Shown in pieces: positions 11,518 through 23,555 of a DNA stretch of 64,000 bases; position 1 is the stretch's first letter, and every line of letters begins with the position of its first letter. Both the position numbers and the translations under genes were made by a program. The DNA is from Atrina japonica. Lineage: Eukaryota; Mollusca; Bivalvia; Pterioida; Pinnidae. The stretch covers positions 1,014,001 through 1,078,000 of the forward strand of contig BROG01000150.1 of NCBI GenBank assembly GCA_030159075.1. The letters run 5' to 3'. Below the pieces are notes generated by a model. That model was not told the origin of the DNA, made no database searches, and saw only the letters and a list, made by a program, of their open reading frames with translations.

Positions 11518-13120
11518 AATACTGTTGAGATCCCCACCCCTAAACCTTATATTTTCTTATTACTTGTGATGAGTCCAATTTCATGGTTGTAGTTGGGGGG
11601 TCCCCGGGGTCATTCCCTGCCCCCTCATTTGAGAAATGTTCATTTTATCTGAAATACCGTTGAGATCCCCACCCATAAACCATATATTTTCTTATTACCT
11701 GTGATGAGACCAATTTCATGGTCGTAGTTGGGGGGTCCCCGGTGGTCAGATCCTTGCCCCCTCATTTGAGAAATGTTCATTTATCTGAAATACCGTTGAG
11801 ATCCCCACCCCTAAACCATATATTTTTCTTATTACTTGTGATGAGACCAATTTCATGGTCGTAGTTGGGGGGTCCCGGGGGTCATTCCCTGCCCCCTCAT
11901 TTGAGAAATGTTCATTTATCTGAAATGTTAGATCTCCATGTCTATATGTGCAGTCAGTGTTTTAATTTCCCCGGGATTAAACAGTATTCACTAGTAGCAC
12001 TTGGTTACAAAGAGATATGGGGGTTTTGTTTGGGAGACTTTTTCGAAACAGCTGGCTGTTTCAATTATGCCTCGTTATTATTATTTTTCTTTCTTGCCAG
12101 ATCTTGTCCGAAGCGTTTCTCGAAAACCGTTGGTCGTAACTTTATGAAACTTGGAGGGATGTTAGATCTCCATGTCTAGATGTGCAGTCAGTGTTTCAAT
12201 TTCCCGGGGTCATTCCCTGCCCCCTCATTTGAAAAATGTTCCCAGATCTTGTTCGAAGCGTTTCTCGAAAACCGTTGGTCGTAACTTTATGAAACTTGGA
12301 GGGATGTTAGATCTCCATGTCTAGATGTGCAATCAGTGTGTCAATTTCCCCGGGGTCATTCCCTGCCCCTCATTTGAGAAATGTTCATTTATCTGAAATA
12401 CCGTTGAGATCCCCATCCCTAAACCATATATTTTCTTATTACTTGTGATGAGACCAATTTCATGGTCGTAGTTGGGCGGTCCCTGGGGTCATTCCCTGCC
12501 CCCTCATTTGAAAAATGTTCATTTACCTGAAATACCGTTGAGATCCCCACCCCTAAACCATATATTTTCTTATTACTTGTGATGAGACCAATTTCATGGT
12601 CGTAGTTGGGGGTCCCCGGGGTCATTCCCTGCCCCCCTTATTTGAGAAATGTTCATTTATCTGAAATACCGTCGAGATCCCCACCCCTAAACCATATATT
12701 TTCTTATTACTTGTGATGAGACCAATTTCATGGTCGTAGTTGGGGGGTCCCCGGGGTCATTCCTTGCCCCCCTCATTTGAGAAATGTTCATTTATCTGAA
12801 ATACCGTTGAGATCCCCATCCCTAAACCATATATTTTCTTATTACTTGTGATGAGACCAATTTCATGGTCGTAGTTGGGGGGTCCCCGGGGTCATTCCCT
12901 GCCCCCTTATTTGATAAATGTTCATTTATCTGAAATACCGTTGAGATCCCCACCCCTAAACCATATATTTTCTTATTACCTGTGATGAGACCAATTTCAT
13001 GGCCGTAGTTGGGGGGTCCCCAGGGTCATTCCCTGCCCCCCTCATTTGAGAAATGTTCATTTATCTGAAATACCGTTGAGATCCCCACCCCTAAACCATA
13101 TATTTTCTTATTACCTGTGA
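11518..13120 (+). repeat. ~137-bp tandem units, eight copies in two blocks
   Basis: Units contain TTCATGGTCGTAGTTGGG, GGTCATTCCCTGCCCCCTC, AAATGTTCATTTATCTGAAA, ACCGTTGAGATCCCCACCCC and CCATATATTTTCTTATTAC. Anchor sites near 11582, 11717, 11855, 12462, 12597, 12732, 12867 and 13001 give a period of about 135 bp. Four copies of a second unit type, with GAAGCGTTTCTCGAAAACCG, lie at about 11220, 11368, 12103 and 12250. Confidence 0.92.
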
Positions 13121-13255
13121 TGAGACAAAGACAGTTTATGATGATAGGCTAAGGAAACAGTATTCACTAGTAGCACTTGGTTACAAAGAGATTTGGGGGT
13201 TCCGTTTGGGAGACTTTTTCGAAACAGCTGGCTGTTTCAATTATACCTCGTTATT

Positions 13256-13940
13256 GTTTGAATCAACCCTATAATCTTTTCGTAACAAAAATTGGCAAGA
13301 ACGAGTTGGTTGGATTGAAAATAAATGACTTCATCTATTCATATTTGCAAAAACAAAATTGAATAATCCACCAATAGGTCTATTATTGTAGGTAGATGAA
13401 TATTTTTAAAATATTTTTAATGTACAAGTCCACAAATATTTAATTATTTACGAATTTCTCCGACCTTATTTCTATACATGTGAGGACTGTTCAAATGAGG
13501 TTTATTTGTAGCGTGTATATAGAACAATAGCTTTCTATATACGAAAACTACCCTCCTATCCTTGGTATGATCTAGTTTGTGTAGTACCATTAATGAAATT
13601 TAACATGAATAAAAAGAAATGAATCCTAGAATAAATTTGGCAAGAACCTAATATTTTTTCTTTAAAAGGCTTAGTACTGTTTTGCATTTTAGCATAATAA
13701 TGATTCTGATCAAAATCCCCGAATTCAGAAATCCCTGGGTCTAATCAAATTGCATCCAAATTCCCAAGACGTAATGCTACGATCAAGATACAACTAGTTA
13801 TAGCTGTAGTAAGATACGCCAGGATTTACATTTTATTTACGATCATTTTAACTTACGACGGCTTTGTGAAACGGCCGTAAAACCAAAGATTTATCTACGA
13901 TAGATGTGCGACGGCACGTAGACTTAAGAAGGCTTTGTGA
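13256..13940. other. Unassigned AT-rich spacer
   Basis: No gene seen. GGCTTTGTGAAACG occurs twice (about 13860 and 13930), which may be the trace of another small element. Confidence 0.4.
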
Positions 13941-13943
13941 AAC

Positions 13944-16641
13944 GATGCCCTGGATACAAGTGTGAAGCTAGCCCGCATGTCGATGCACGAAACTGGCAGC
14001 CCGCAATTTTCATCCTGCAATTCGTCCTCTGGGTGTGTTCTAACTATAGTCTTGAGTAAACTAGATTCTGATATGAAAGTGAATTACTTCATCAGTCTTT
14101 TCTAAATTTGCAGGTCGGTCGGAATGGAATGCTAATGGGGAATCACAGAAACGGAGATTTTATTATTTACTTATTGCAGACGACAATAAACTAATTATGC
14201 ATAATAACAGTACAATTTGACCCAAAGGAGGGGGAAGGTACCTCATGTCGGGACTCTTTCTCAAAGTTCTACGGGCCTAGGGGATTTGGACTATATGATC
14301 TTAATTTTACGCTTGCATACTGGGTTAACCGTTAGTTAGCCCATAATGGGAAATATTCTAGTATAGCCGAGGCGAACCTTTGAAATTAGCATAAATCGTT
14401 AATATGATAAAGGTGGGACCTCATTTCGGACTCTTTGACATAGTGTTTTACGGGTCTAGGGGATTTCAACCATATCTTAATTTTGCGATTATATACTGGG
14501 CTAACCTTTAGCAGTCAGTCCATAGTGAGAACTGTTCTAGTTTAGCCTCAGCGAACCTTTGACATCAGCATAAATCGTAAATATTACAAAGTGGGTACCT
14601 CATTTCGTGGCTCTTTCTCACGATGTTGTACGGGTTTAGGTATTTCAATTGCATTTCAATTTTACGTTTATTTACTGGGCTAACCTTTCATAGTTAGCCC
14701 ATAGTGGGAAATATTCTAGTATAACCAGGGCGGACATATGAAATTAGCCTAAATCGCAAATATCGTTTAAAAAGGGGGCTAATTTTGGAACTCTTTCTCA
14801 TAGAGTTCTACAGGTCAATGGAATTTGGAATATATCTTTTTTTTAAGTTTATACTGGGTTAACATTTCATAGTTAGTCCATACTGGGAAATATTCTAGTC
14901 AAGCCTCGGCGGACCTTTGAAATAAGCACAAATCGTAAATATCACAGAAGGGGGGTGCCTTATTTCGGGACTTTTTCTCATAGTGTTCGACAAGCTAGGG
15001 GTTTTGGATTATATCTTGATTGTACGTTTATATACTGGTTTAACCTTTCATAATTACCCAACAGTGGGAAATGTAACGAGCCTTGGAAATTAACATAAAT
15101 CGCAAATATGATAAAGGTGGAATCTCATTTCAGGACTATGTCATAGTGGTCTACGGATCTTGGGGATTTGGACCATATCTTAATTTTTTGTTTATATAAT
15201 GTGTCAACCTTTTGAAATTAAAACAAATCGTAAATATCACAAAAGCGGGGTTACTTTATTTCGGGACTCTTTCTCATAGTGTTTTACGGATCTAGGGTTT
15301 TGGATCACATCTTGATCCTACGTTTATATACTTGCCTAACCTGTGATCACAAGTCCATAGTGGGAAATATTCTGAACCTTTGAAATTAGCAAAAATCGTA
15401 AATTTTAAAGAGGGGGTACCTCCCTTCGGGATTCTTTCTCACGGTGTTGTACGGGTCTAGGTATTTCAACTACACTTTAATTTTATTTTTATATACTGGG
15501 CTACTTCTTCATAGCTAGCCCATAGTGGGAAATATTCTAGTATAGCCTGGGCGGACCTTTCAAATTAGCATAAATCTCAAATATCGTAAACAAGAGGAGG
15601 GGCTCATTTCGGAACTTTCCGATAATGTTCTATGGGTTTAAGGGATTTAGACTGTATCTTAATTTTACGTTTATTAACAAGGCTAACACTTCAGAGTTAG
15701 CCCATAGTGGGAAATATTCTAGTATAGCCTAAATCGCAAATAACGTAGAAAAGGGAGTCTCATTTTGGAACTCTTTCTTATAGTGTTCTACGGGTCTAGA
15801 GGGGTTGGATTATCTTAATTTACGTTGATATACTAGACTGATTTTGGGTCTCATAATGTTTTAAGGGTTTAGGGGATTTGGACCATATTTTAATTTTACG
15901 TTTATATACTTTGCCATCCTTTCGCAGTTAGTCCATAGGGGAAAGATTTAAGTAAATCCTCTGCGGGCCTTTGAAATTAGAAAAAATCATAAATATCACA
16001 AGATTAGAGGGGTTGCCTTATTTCGGGACTCTTTCTCATGGTGTTCTACGGATCTAGGGGTTTGGGTTCACATCTTGATATTACGTTTATATACTGGGCT
16101 AACTTTTTATCGAAAACCCATGGTGTGAAATATTCTAGTAAAACCTGGGTGAACCTTTGTAATTAGCATAAATCGTAAATATTACAACTAGAAAAGTTAG
16201 CCCAGTATGTGATGGTAAAATGAGTTAATTTCAAATCCCCTAGACCTGTGCAACACTATGAAAAAGTGTCCAAAAATGAGGTACACCCCTTTGTGATATT
16301 TACGATTTGTGCTAATTTTAATGGTTCGCCCAGGCTGTACTAGAATATTAGCCCAATACATAAACGTAAAATTAAGATACAGCCTAAATTCCCTAGACTC
16401 GTAGAACATTGAAAAAGAGTCTCGAAATGGTGTAACCCCCCCTTTGTAATATTTACGATTTGTGCTACTTGTAATAATTTCCATTGCGATGGGCCTGCAA
16501 ATTGAGAGAAGTTTGATGAAATAATACATCTTCATAATAGAATCTAGGTCACACAAGAACGTATTTCGAACACACCCAGAGGTCGAATTGCAGGTTGGCA
16601 GTTTCGTAAATCGAACCGGGCTAGATTCACACTCGTATGGA
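13944..16641. mobile_element. Foldback-like element 1 (FB1)
   Basis: The ends are long imperfect inverted repeats. The left arm has GTGTGAAGCTAGCCC, CCTGCAATTCG, CTCTGGGTGTGTTC and CTAGATTCT (13944-14160). It is mirrored at 16485-16641 (AGAATCTAG, GAACACACCCAGAG, CGAATTGCAGG, GGGCTAGATTCACAC). Inside, about eleven ~180-bp direct subrepeats (14220-16190) are followed by about two in the opposite orientation (16190-16480). No ORF of note. Architecture resembles Drosophila FB/Galileo elements: long subrepeated inverted arms without coding sequence. Confidence 0.8.
14220..16480 (+). repeat. ~180-bp subrepeat array of FB1
   Basis: The unit consensus carries CTCATTTCGGGACTCTTTCT, ATAGTGTTCTACGGGTCTAG, TTAATTTTACGTTTATATAC, TGGGCTAACC, AGCCCATAGTGGGAAATATT, CTAGTATAGCC and GAACCTTTGAAATTAGC. 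Starts near 14244, 14427, 14609, 14787 and 14967 give a spacing of about 180 bp. Later units include internal deletions. Units beyond about 16190 are inverted. Confidence 0.92.
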
Positions 16642-16659
16642 AGGCGTGACACGGAAAAG

Positions 16660-16765
16660 TACCATCACTGCATTGGCGCTAGTCCATAGCACAGGCCAAA
16701 ACTTGTAGAACGTCACCTATAACTGGTGACATCTCCATATTAGTGAAAAATTCTAGGGTATAAAA
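16660..16765 (+). mobile_element. Diverged SINE-2 body fragment
   Basis: The text ATAGCACAGGCCAAAACTTG, CACCTATAACTGGTGACATC and TCCATATTAGTGAAAAATTC is a decayed match to the SINE-2 3' body (GAGCATAGGCCAAAATTTGA, ATTTGGTGACGTCTCCATAT). It has no tRNA head. Confidence 0.65.
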
Positions 16766-17180
16766 TTAACAAGCGAAAGTTAAAATTTCAATTATTCAAA
16801 TGCCAAAACTCCAAAACCTTTTAACTTTTAATTTCTTTAATGTTACGTGTTACAATGAACCATGTGGAATAAAATCCATTGCCTGTTGGATGCAAAATTT
16901 TGATAATGAGTACAAGTATTCATGTCATAAATTATGATAAACACCATCCCAGTGCATAGCAAATTACAACACATGCATAAGGAAGTGACGAGGAACAACA
17001 TGCGTATTGCAAAAATTTATACTTGCCTGTTTATATACATGCATTTAACTATCTGTAAGAAAAAAAAATTGTCAAAACATTTTGTTAGCAAGAACGAGAA
17101 ACGGTAAAACAAATATCCGATAAAACGTTAAAAATTACGAAAAGACAATACGGAAAACAATAATTGAGAATGGACAAGTG

Positions 17181-19015
17181 AATGAAATGCAAAACAAAAC
17201 CACCACTATCAACCAAGATTCACGCAGAAATGTTCACAAGAATTACAGTGAAGTACCCAGTGAACGGTACAGCCATAATACCAATTCCCCGCCTAAGCAA
17301 CTACTCCCGCAAGGAGCACGACTACGCGGATTTCGCCCTTAGGTGGAGGTCTTCCCCATGTCATCTTGCTACTTTATTTCCGAGCGGCAACTGTTTAAAA
17401 CCTGTGTGGAGATGCGTCCACTTTAATTCCCTGAGAAATAAGAACTGAAAAAATAAGAGCGGACAAGTGAATGAAATGCACAACAAAACCACCACTGTCA
17501 ACCAAGATTCACGCAGAATTGTTCACAAGAATTACAGTGAAGTACCCAGTGGACGGTACAGCCATAATACCAATTCCCCGCCTAAGCAACTACTCCCGCA
17601 AGGAGCACGGCTACGCGGATTTCGCCCTTAGGAGGAGGTCTTCCCCATGTCATCTTGCTACTTTATTTCCGAGCGGCAACTGTTTGAAACCTGTGTGCAG
17701 ATGAGTCCACTTCAATTCCCTGAGAAATAAGAACTGAAAAAATAAGAACAGACAAGTGAATGAAATGCACAAACAAAACCACCACTGTCAACCAAGATTC
17801 ACGCAGAATTGTTCACAAGAATTACAGTGAAGTACCCAGTGGACGGTACAGCCATAATACCAATTCCCCGCCTAAGCAACTACTCCCGCAAGGAGCACGA
17901 CTACGCGGATTTCGCCCTTAGGTGGAGGTCTTCCCCATGTCATCTTGCTACTTTATTTCCAAGCGGCAACTGTTTGAAACTTGTGTGGAGATGCGTCCAA
18001 TTCAATTCCCTGAGAAATAAGAACTGAAAAAATAAGAACGGACCAATGAATGAAATGCACAACAAAACCACCACTGTCAACCAAGATTCACGCAGAAATG
18101 TTCACAAGAATTACAGTGAAGTACCCAGTGGACGGTACAGCCATAATACCAATTCCCCGCCTAAGCAACTACTCCCGCAAGGAGCACGACTACGCGGATT
18201 TCGCCCTTAGGTGGAGGTCTTCCCCATGTTATCTTGCTACTTTATTTCCGAGCGGCAACTGTTTGAAACCTGTGTGCAGATGAGTCCACTTCAATTCTCT
18301 GAGAAATAAGAACTGAAAAAATAAGAACAGACAAGTGAATGAAATGCACAACAAAACCACCACTGTCAACCAAGATTCACGCAGAAATGTTCACAAGAAT
18401 TACAGTGATGTACCCAGTGGACGGTACAGCCATAATACCAATTCCCCGCCTAAGCAACTACTCCCGCAAGGAGCACGACTACGCGGATTTCGCACTTAGG
18501 AAGAGGTCTTCGCCATATCATCTTGCTACTTTGTTTCCGAGCGGCAACTGTTTGAAACCTGTGTGGAAATGCGTCCACTTCAATTCCCTGAGAAATAAGA
18601 ACTGAAAACAATAAGAGAAGACAAGTGAATGAAATGCACAACAAAACCACCACTGTCAACCAAGATTCACGCAGAAATGTTCACAAGAATTACAGAGAAG
18701 TACTCAGTGGACGGTACAGCCATAATACCAATTCCCCGCCTAAGCAACTACTCCCGCAAGGAGCACGACTACGCGGATTTCGCCCTTAGGTGGAGGTCTT
18801 CCCCATGTCATCTTGCTACTTTTATTTCCGAGCGGCAACTGTTTGAAACTTGTGTGGAGATGCGTCCAATTCAATTCCCTGCGAAATAAGAACTGACAAA
18901 ATAAGAACGGACCAATGAATGAAATGCACAACAAAACCACCACTGTGAACCAAGATTCAAGCAAAAATGTTCACAAGAATTACAGTGAAGTACCCAGTAG
19001 ACGGACAGCCATAAT
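17181..19015 (+). repeat. 289-bp tandem array, six full units and a partial seventh
   Basis: Unit starts (AATGAAATGC) are at 17181, 17470, 17759, 18049, 18338, 18628 and 18918: spacing 289-290 bp. Units are highly similar. Diagnostic variants pair non-adjacent units: 3 and 6 share CTTGTGTGGAGATGCGTCCA followed by ATTC, and 2 and 4 share CTGTGTGCAGATGAGTCCAC. Each unit keeps an ATG-initiated frame of about 77-88 codons (MKCTTKPPLSTKIHAEMF at the start). Its in-register conservation may simply reflect recent amplification. Confidence 0.97.
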
Positions 19016-19379
19016 GCCAATACCATAATGTACTCCCCTCTTTATACGCTTTAACTACTCCAAACTGCAGAATGTTTTGACCACCTTCTATATTGTATTA
19101 AATGTTGTCCATTAACATTCATCGTTAACACTGAAAAATGATCTGATTTCATTTCACTGAAAAGATTTTTAAAAAGCATTATTTTGCATTTATAAACACA
19201 CACAAGAATTAATTTCAGGTTTGAAATGTTCGTCGCTGATTGCATTTTTAAAACAGAAAACCTGAAATAAAAAAAATATATATGTCAAAGAAACATGTAT
19301 CAAGAAAATTGTTTTCATATATTTCAACATTTTAAAGCAGAACAAATCTTGCAAAAAATTAATGATTGAAATCAATGAT

Positions 19380-20130
19380 ATATCATCGTCAAAAAATGCT
19401 TATGTGCCATGTTAATACAGTGCGGTTAGATGTTAATGTGCTGCTAATAAGTTGGTAACCATCGCTTTTATACTGTTTGTAGAGTTCACGAACTTTGATA
19501 TGATTTTGAGTACATACATAGACTACTACTAACGACCCGTATCGCGCACTGCCCACGGCGAGTGGTTTACTTTCAACCGTTTTCTATACTTCGTGCATAA
19601 TCAGGATTCGATGGGTCAAAAGTTCGGAATGTTCATGTGTATGTTCAAGGCATTGTTTCCATCGTTGTTTCAAAACAAAGACCCTGATTTATTGAACTTG
19701 TAGACCCTGATTTATTGAACTTGTAGTGTTCCATTACTATAAAGGTCACTCTGGTCGTAGCTCCCAGCGACGTCAGAGAGAAGTCACGTGTCAACTGGAG
19801 TAGGCTATATGAATACACCAATGACCCGCACCTGTGTATAGTCAAATTTATAGGGTTAAAGGTCGTAAATATGTATTTGCCAAAGTTAGTGATGATACTT
19901 TAACCTGTGAGTCAGTGTGTCCAATAAGAGTATTCTTCCTATTGACATTACAGAGTAGTACTGACATAATGTCTGTCGCGTCTACGGGAGAGTATCGGTG
20001 CCACACTTCACGGGATGATATTTTTACCTCTGAGTCAGACCAGTGTAACACTAGCAGTGAATTCTCAGCCTGCAAGTCGATTTATGGAACTGCCAGCCCG
20101 CAATTCTCAGAGTCAGACCAGTGTTACGCT
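19380..20130 (+). other. Right unique part of copy B, no gene supported
   Basis: A pair of related ~70-bp blocks (GAGTCAGACCAGTGT at 20030 and 20109) is followed by AACTGCCAGCCCGCAATTCT. This last motif is shared with the outer end of FB1, which suggests that the border of FB2 begins here. Open frames at 19834-20193 are short and unrelated to known proteins by eye. Confidence 0.45.
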
Positions 20131-20509
20131 AGCCCGGAATTTTCAGCCTGCGATTCGATTTTTGGAACTGCCACCCTGCAATTGTCAGTCTGAATTTCCG
20201 AGGGTGACACCATAAAACTTGATTCCAAAATTTTTATTCAACTTTGGCTAATCATGAAATCTGATTGGCTGAACAGGCCAAGTTGAGAATTTTCTCAAAC
20301 TTGAGTAAATTCTCAGGTTTTAGGGTGGCAGACCTGGGTGTGTTCGAAATTTGTTCTTGAGTAAACTAGATTTGTACATTATCAGTCTTTCCTCAATATG
20401 CCCGTCGTAACGGAATGCATATTGGGTATCTCAGAAAAGTACAGCTTTTTATTTGCTCATTGCAGACGAAAAGAAACTTGATATTTTTAACGATACAATG
20501 TGACCCAGA

Positions 20510-21590
20510 GGAGGGTACCTCATGTCGGGACTTTTTCTCATAGTGTTCTACGGGTCTAGGGAATTTGGTCTATATCTTGATTTTACACATTCATAGTGGT
20601 CTAACCCCTTCCGCCCATACTGGGAAATATTCTTGTATAGCCTGAGCGGACCTTTGAAATCAGCACAAATCGCAAATATCACAAAAGGGTGGGGTACCTT
20701 ATTTCGGGACCCATTCTCATAGTGTTCTATGTCTTGAGGACTTGGACTATATCTTACTTTTATATTTTTACTCTGGGTCACCCCATCATAGTTAACCCTT
20801 AGTGGGGAATATTCTAGTATAGCCAGGCCGGACCTTTTTTTTGAATTAGCACAAAATCGCAAATATCGTAAAAGGGCGGGGGTCTCAGTTTGGGACTCTT
20901 TCTCAGTGTTCTACGGGTCTAGGGGATTTGGCTGATTTGGACAAAGGTGGGAGGGGGTACCTTATTTCGGCACCTTTTTTCATAGTGTTCTACGAGTCTA
21001 GGGGATTTGGTCTATATCTTTAATTTACGTTTACGTATTGGGCTAAAATTTCAAAGAAAGCCCACAGCGAGATATATTCTAGTACAGCCTTGGAACCTTT
21101 GAAATTAGAGTGAATCGCAAAAATCACAAAAGGGTAGGTATACTTTATTTCGGGACTTAGTGTTCATCGAGTCTAGGAATTTTGAACTACGTCTTAATTT
21201 TACGTTTACCTACTGGGCTGACCTTTCATAATTAGCCCGTAGTGGGAAATATTCTAATATAGCATTTCGAACCTTTGAAATTAGTATAAATCGCATATCT
21301 TAAAGGGGGTACCTGATTTCGAGGCTCTACTGCATAGCGTTCTACAGGTCTGGGAGTTCGGTACAATATACTTGAATTTCATATTTACATACTGGGCCAA
21401 CCTGTCATATTATGCCCATAGTTGAGCATATTATAGTACACGTTAGGCACTGATACCTTTCAAATTGGCATAAATTACATATGTCAAAAACGGGGCACCG
21501 TACTTTGGGGTTCTTTACCATAGCATTTTACGGGTCTAGGAGATACAGGCTATATCTTTATTCTAAGCTAACCTATAGCCCTTAGCCCTT
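20510..21590 (+). repeat. FB2 left-arm subrepeats
   Basis: About six ~180-bp units with CGGGACTTTTTCTCATAGTG, TTCTACGGGTCTAGG, GGGAAATATTC and GAAAT-AGCACAAATCGCAAA blocks, starting near 20525, 20706 and 20892 and then decaying. Confidence 0.88.
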
Positions 21591-21624
21591 ACTGGCGAAG
21601 ATTTTAGTATAGTAGTATATATAG

Positions 21625-21908
21625 CATAGGCGTCGGAGCCGGGGGGGGGTAGCCTCCCCCCCACTTTTTTGCAAAGATAGGCATAGGTGTTGAAAATTGG
21701 GGCTTAGCCCCCAAGACGTTTCTGGCGTGTGTGTGTTTTAAGTTGGTTTAGCCCCCCCCCCCCACTTCTGGCATGTGTGTGTTTTAAGTTGGTTTAGCCC
21801 CCCCCCCCCACACACTTCTGGCGTGTGTGTGTGTTTTAAGTTGGTTTAGAGAGGAGCCCCCCCCCCCCCCCCCCCCCCCCCACTTTCAATTTGCTTCCGA
21901 CGCCTATG
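21625..21908. mobile_element. Small TIR element with poly-C tracts
   Basis: CATAGGCGTCGGAGC (21625) is inverted as GCTTCCGACGCCTATG at the right (21893-21908). Inside are three repeats of a CTTCTGGCGTGTGTGTGTTT-like block (about 70 bp period), each ending in a poly-C run; the longest C run is about 24 bases (21857-21881). It is inserted in the centre of FB2. Confidence 0.82.
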
Positions 21909-22239
21909 TATAGTATAAATAACACAACATTAATATCTCGAAAGTTTGAAGTTTTTCATTCCGGAAATGTAAATCATTATAACATTACTAGATATTTGTC
22001 TTAACATATCGATATAAATATTGAGATAATGGGTTGTTCTGTAGTTCCATACAATGGGGTCTAACAGCCATTCCGCGTATGTGTTTTTTTCTTGGTATGT
22101 AAAATATTCATATTTTTGATAATAAATAACAAACACATAAAAGTTGATTATTTTAATGATGACCTAATTTGTCACACCCATTGGTCAACGATAGTTAACA
22201 CGACGGATATGTTGACTTCAATACGCTTTCGTAGTATTG

Positions 22240-23555
22240 ATTAAAATCAGGGTAAAGTTCAAATTTCAAAGACTCGTAGAGCACTATTGGAATAGACCTT
22301 AAGTATGGTATCCCCTTTTTTTATTATTTGTGTTAATTTCAAAGGTCCATCCGGACTCTACTAGAATATTCAACACTATTGGTTTAAAATGGGAGGTTAG
22401 CCCAGTATGTAGACGTAAAATTAAGTCCAAATCCCCATGATCGGTATTACACTTTTAGAAAGACTCCCAAATAGAGGCACCAACCTTTTTTGTTTTTGAT
22501 ATTTCTGTTTATTTCAAATGTCCGCTCAGACTATTTTAAAATACTTCCAATTGAAGGCGCATGTTTATAGGTTAGCCTAGAGCTCTGCCTTAGAATAAAG
22601 GTACAGCCCAAATCCCCTAGACCTAAACAACGTAATGTTAAAGAGCCCCAAAGTATGGTGCCCCTACTGCGACATTTGGGATTTTATGCTTATTTCAAAG
22701 GCCTACTTAAAGTGTACTAGAATATTTCCCACCATAAGCTAAGTGTAAGAGATTAGACCAGAACCTTGACTTAAGATTAAGTTATAGTCCAAATCCCCTA
22801 GACCTGAAGAACACTATGTGAAATAGTCCCAAAGTATGGTACCCCGCATTTACAATATTTGCGATTTCTGCTAATTTCAAAGGTCCGCTCAGGCTATACT
22901 GGAATATTTCCCACTATGGGCTCACTATGAAAGGTTAGCCAAGTATATAAACATACAATTAAGATATAGTCCAACGCCCCTAGACCCGTAGAACACTATG
23001 AGAAAGAGTCCCGAAATGAGGTTCCCCCTTTTTTGCTAAATTCAAAGGTCTGCTTAGGCTATACTAGAATATCTTCCCCTATGGGCTATCTATGAAAGGT
23101 TACTTCAATATATAATTGTAAAATTACGATATAGTTCAAATTTCGAAAACTAGTAGAACACTATGAGAGAGAGTCCCGAAATGAGGTTCCCCCTTTTGTG
23201 ATATTTACAATTTGTGCTTATTGCAAAGGTCCGCCCATGCTATACTACAATATTTTCAAATATGGGCCAACTATCAGAGGTAAGCCCAGTACATAAACAT
23301 AAAATGAAAATATAGTTCTAATCCCCTGGACCTGTAGAACATTATGACAAATAGTCCCGAGATGAGCCCCACCTTTACGATATTTGCGATTTATGCTAAT
23401 TTTAAAGGTCCGCCAAGGCTATACTAGAATATTTTTACCATAGAGTAACTATGAAAGGTTAGCCCAGTATATAAACGTAAAGTTAAGATATAGTCCAAAT
23501 CTTCTAGTCCCATACATTTTGAAAAAAAGCCCCGACCAACATAAGGTATTATATG
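22240..23555 (-). repeat. FB2 right-arm subrepeats (inverted)
   Basis: About seven units of the same family read on the minus strand. On the plus strand they show CCCCTAGACC, AGAACACTATGAGAAAGAGT, CCCGAAATGAGG, TTCAAAGGTCCGC, CTATACTAGAATATT and GGTTAGCCCAGTATATAAAC. Confidence 0.88.

Larger units (their letters stand above)
11100..13216 (+). mobile_element. TIR element with internally duplicated tandem-repeat core
   Basis: The left end AGTCTCCCAAAC (11100-11112) is matched by the inverse GTTTGGGAGACT at 13205-13216, and also at an internal site near 12028. The interior is two consecutive versions of the same layout (about 11205-12080 and 12085-13255). Each has two copies of a CTTGTCCGAAGCG block, then several ~137-bp units, then an ACAGTATTCACTAGTAGCAC tail. 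This looks like a tandem duplication of the element or an internal unequal exchange. It is non-coding. Confidence 0.8.
16860..20130 (+). mobile_element. Copy B of the repeat-cored element
   Basis: Unique flanks (16860-17180 and 19020-20130) enclose a tandem array of 289-bp units. Flanks match copy A at 4930-5130 and 7258-8450. The element has the plan 5' unique, tandem core, 3' unique, reminiscent of bivalve elements with satellite-like cores. No transposase or RT is seen. It lies exactly between the two foldback elements. Confidence 0.8.

Noticed and set aside
17182..18889. Series of similar ~88-codon ORFs as a gene family
   Set aside because: They are one frame in each unit of a 289-bp tandem array with no recognised domain, so I did not annotate them as genes.
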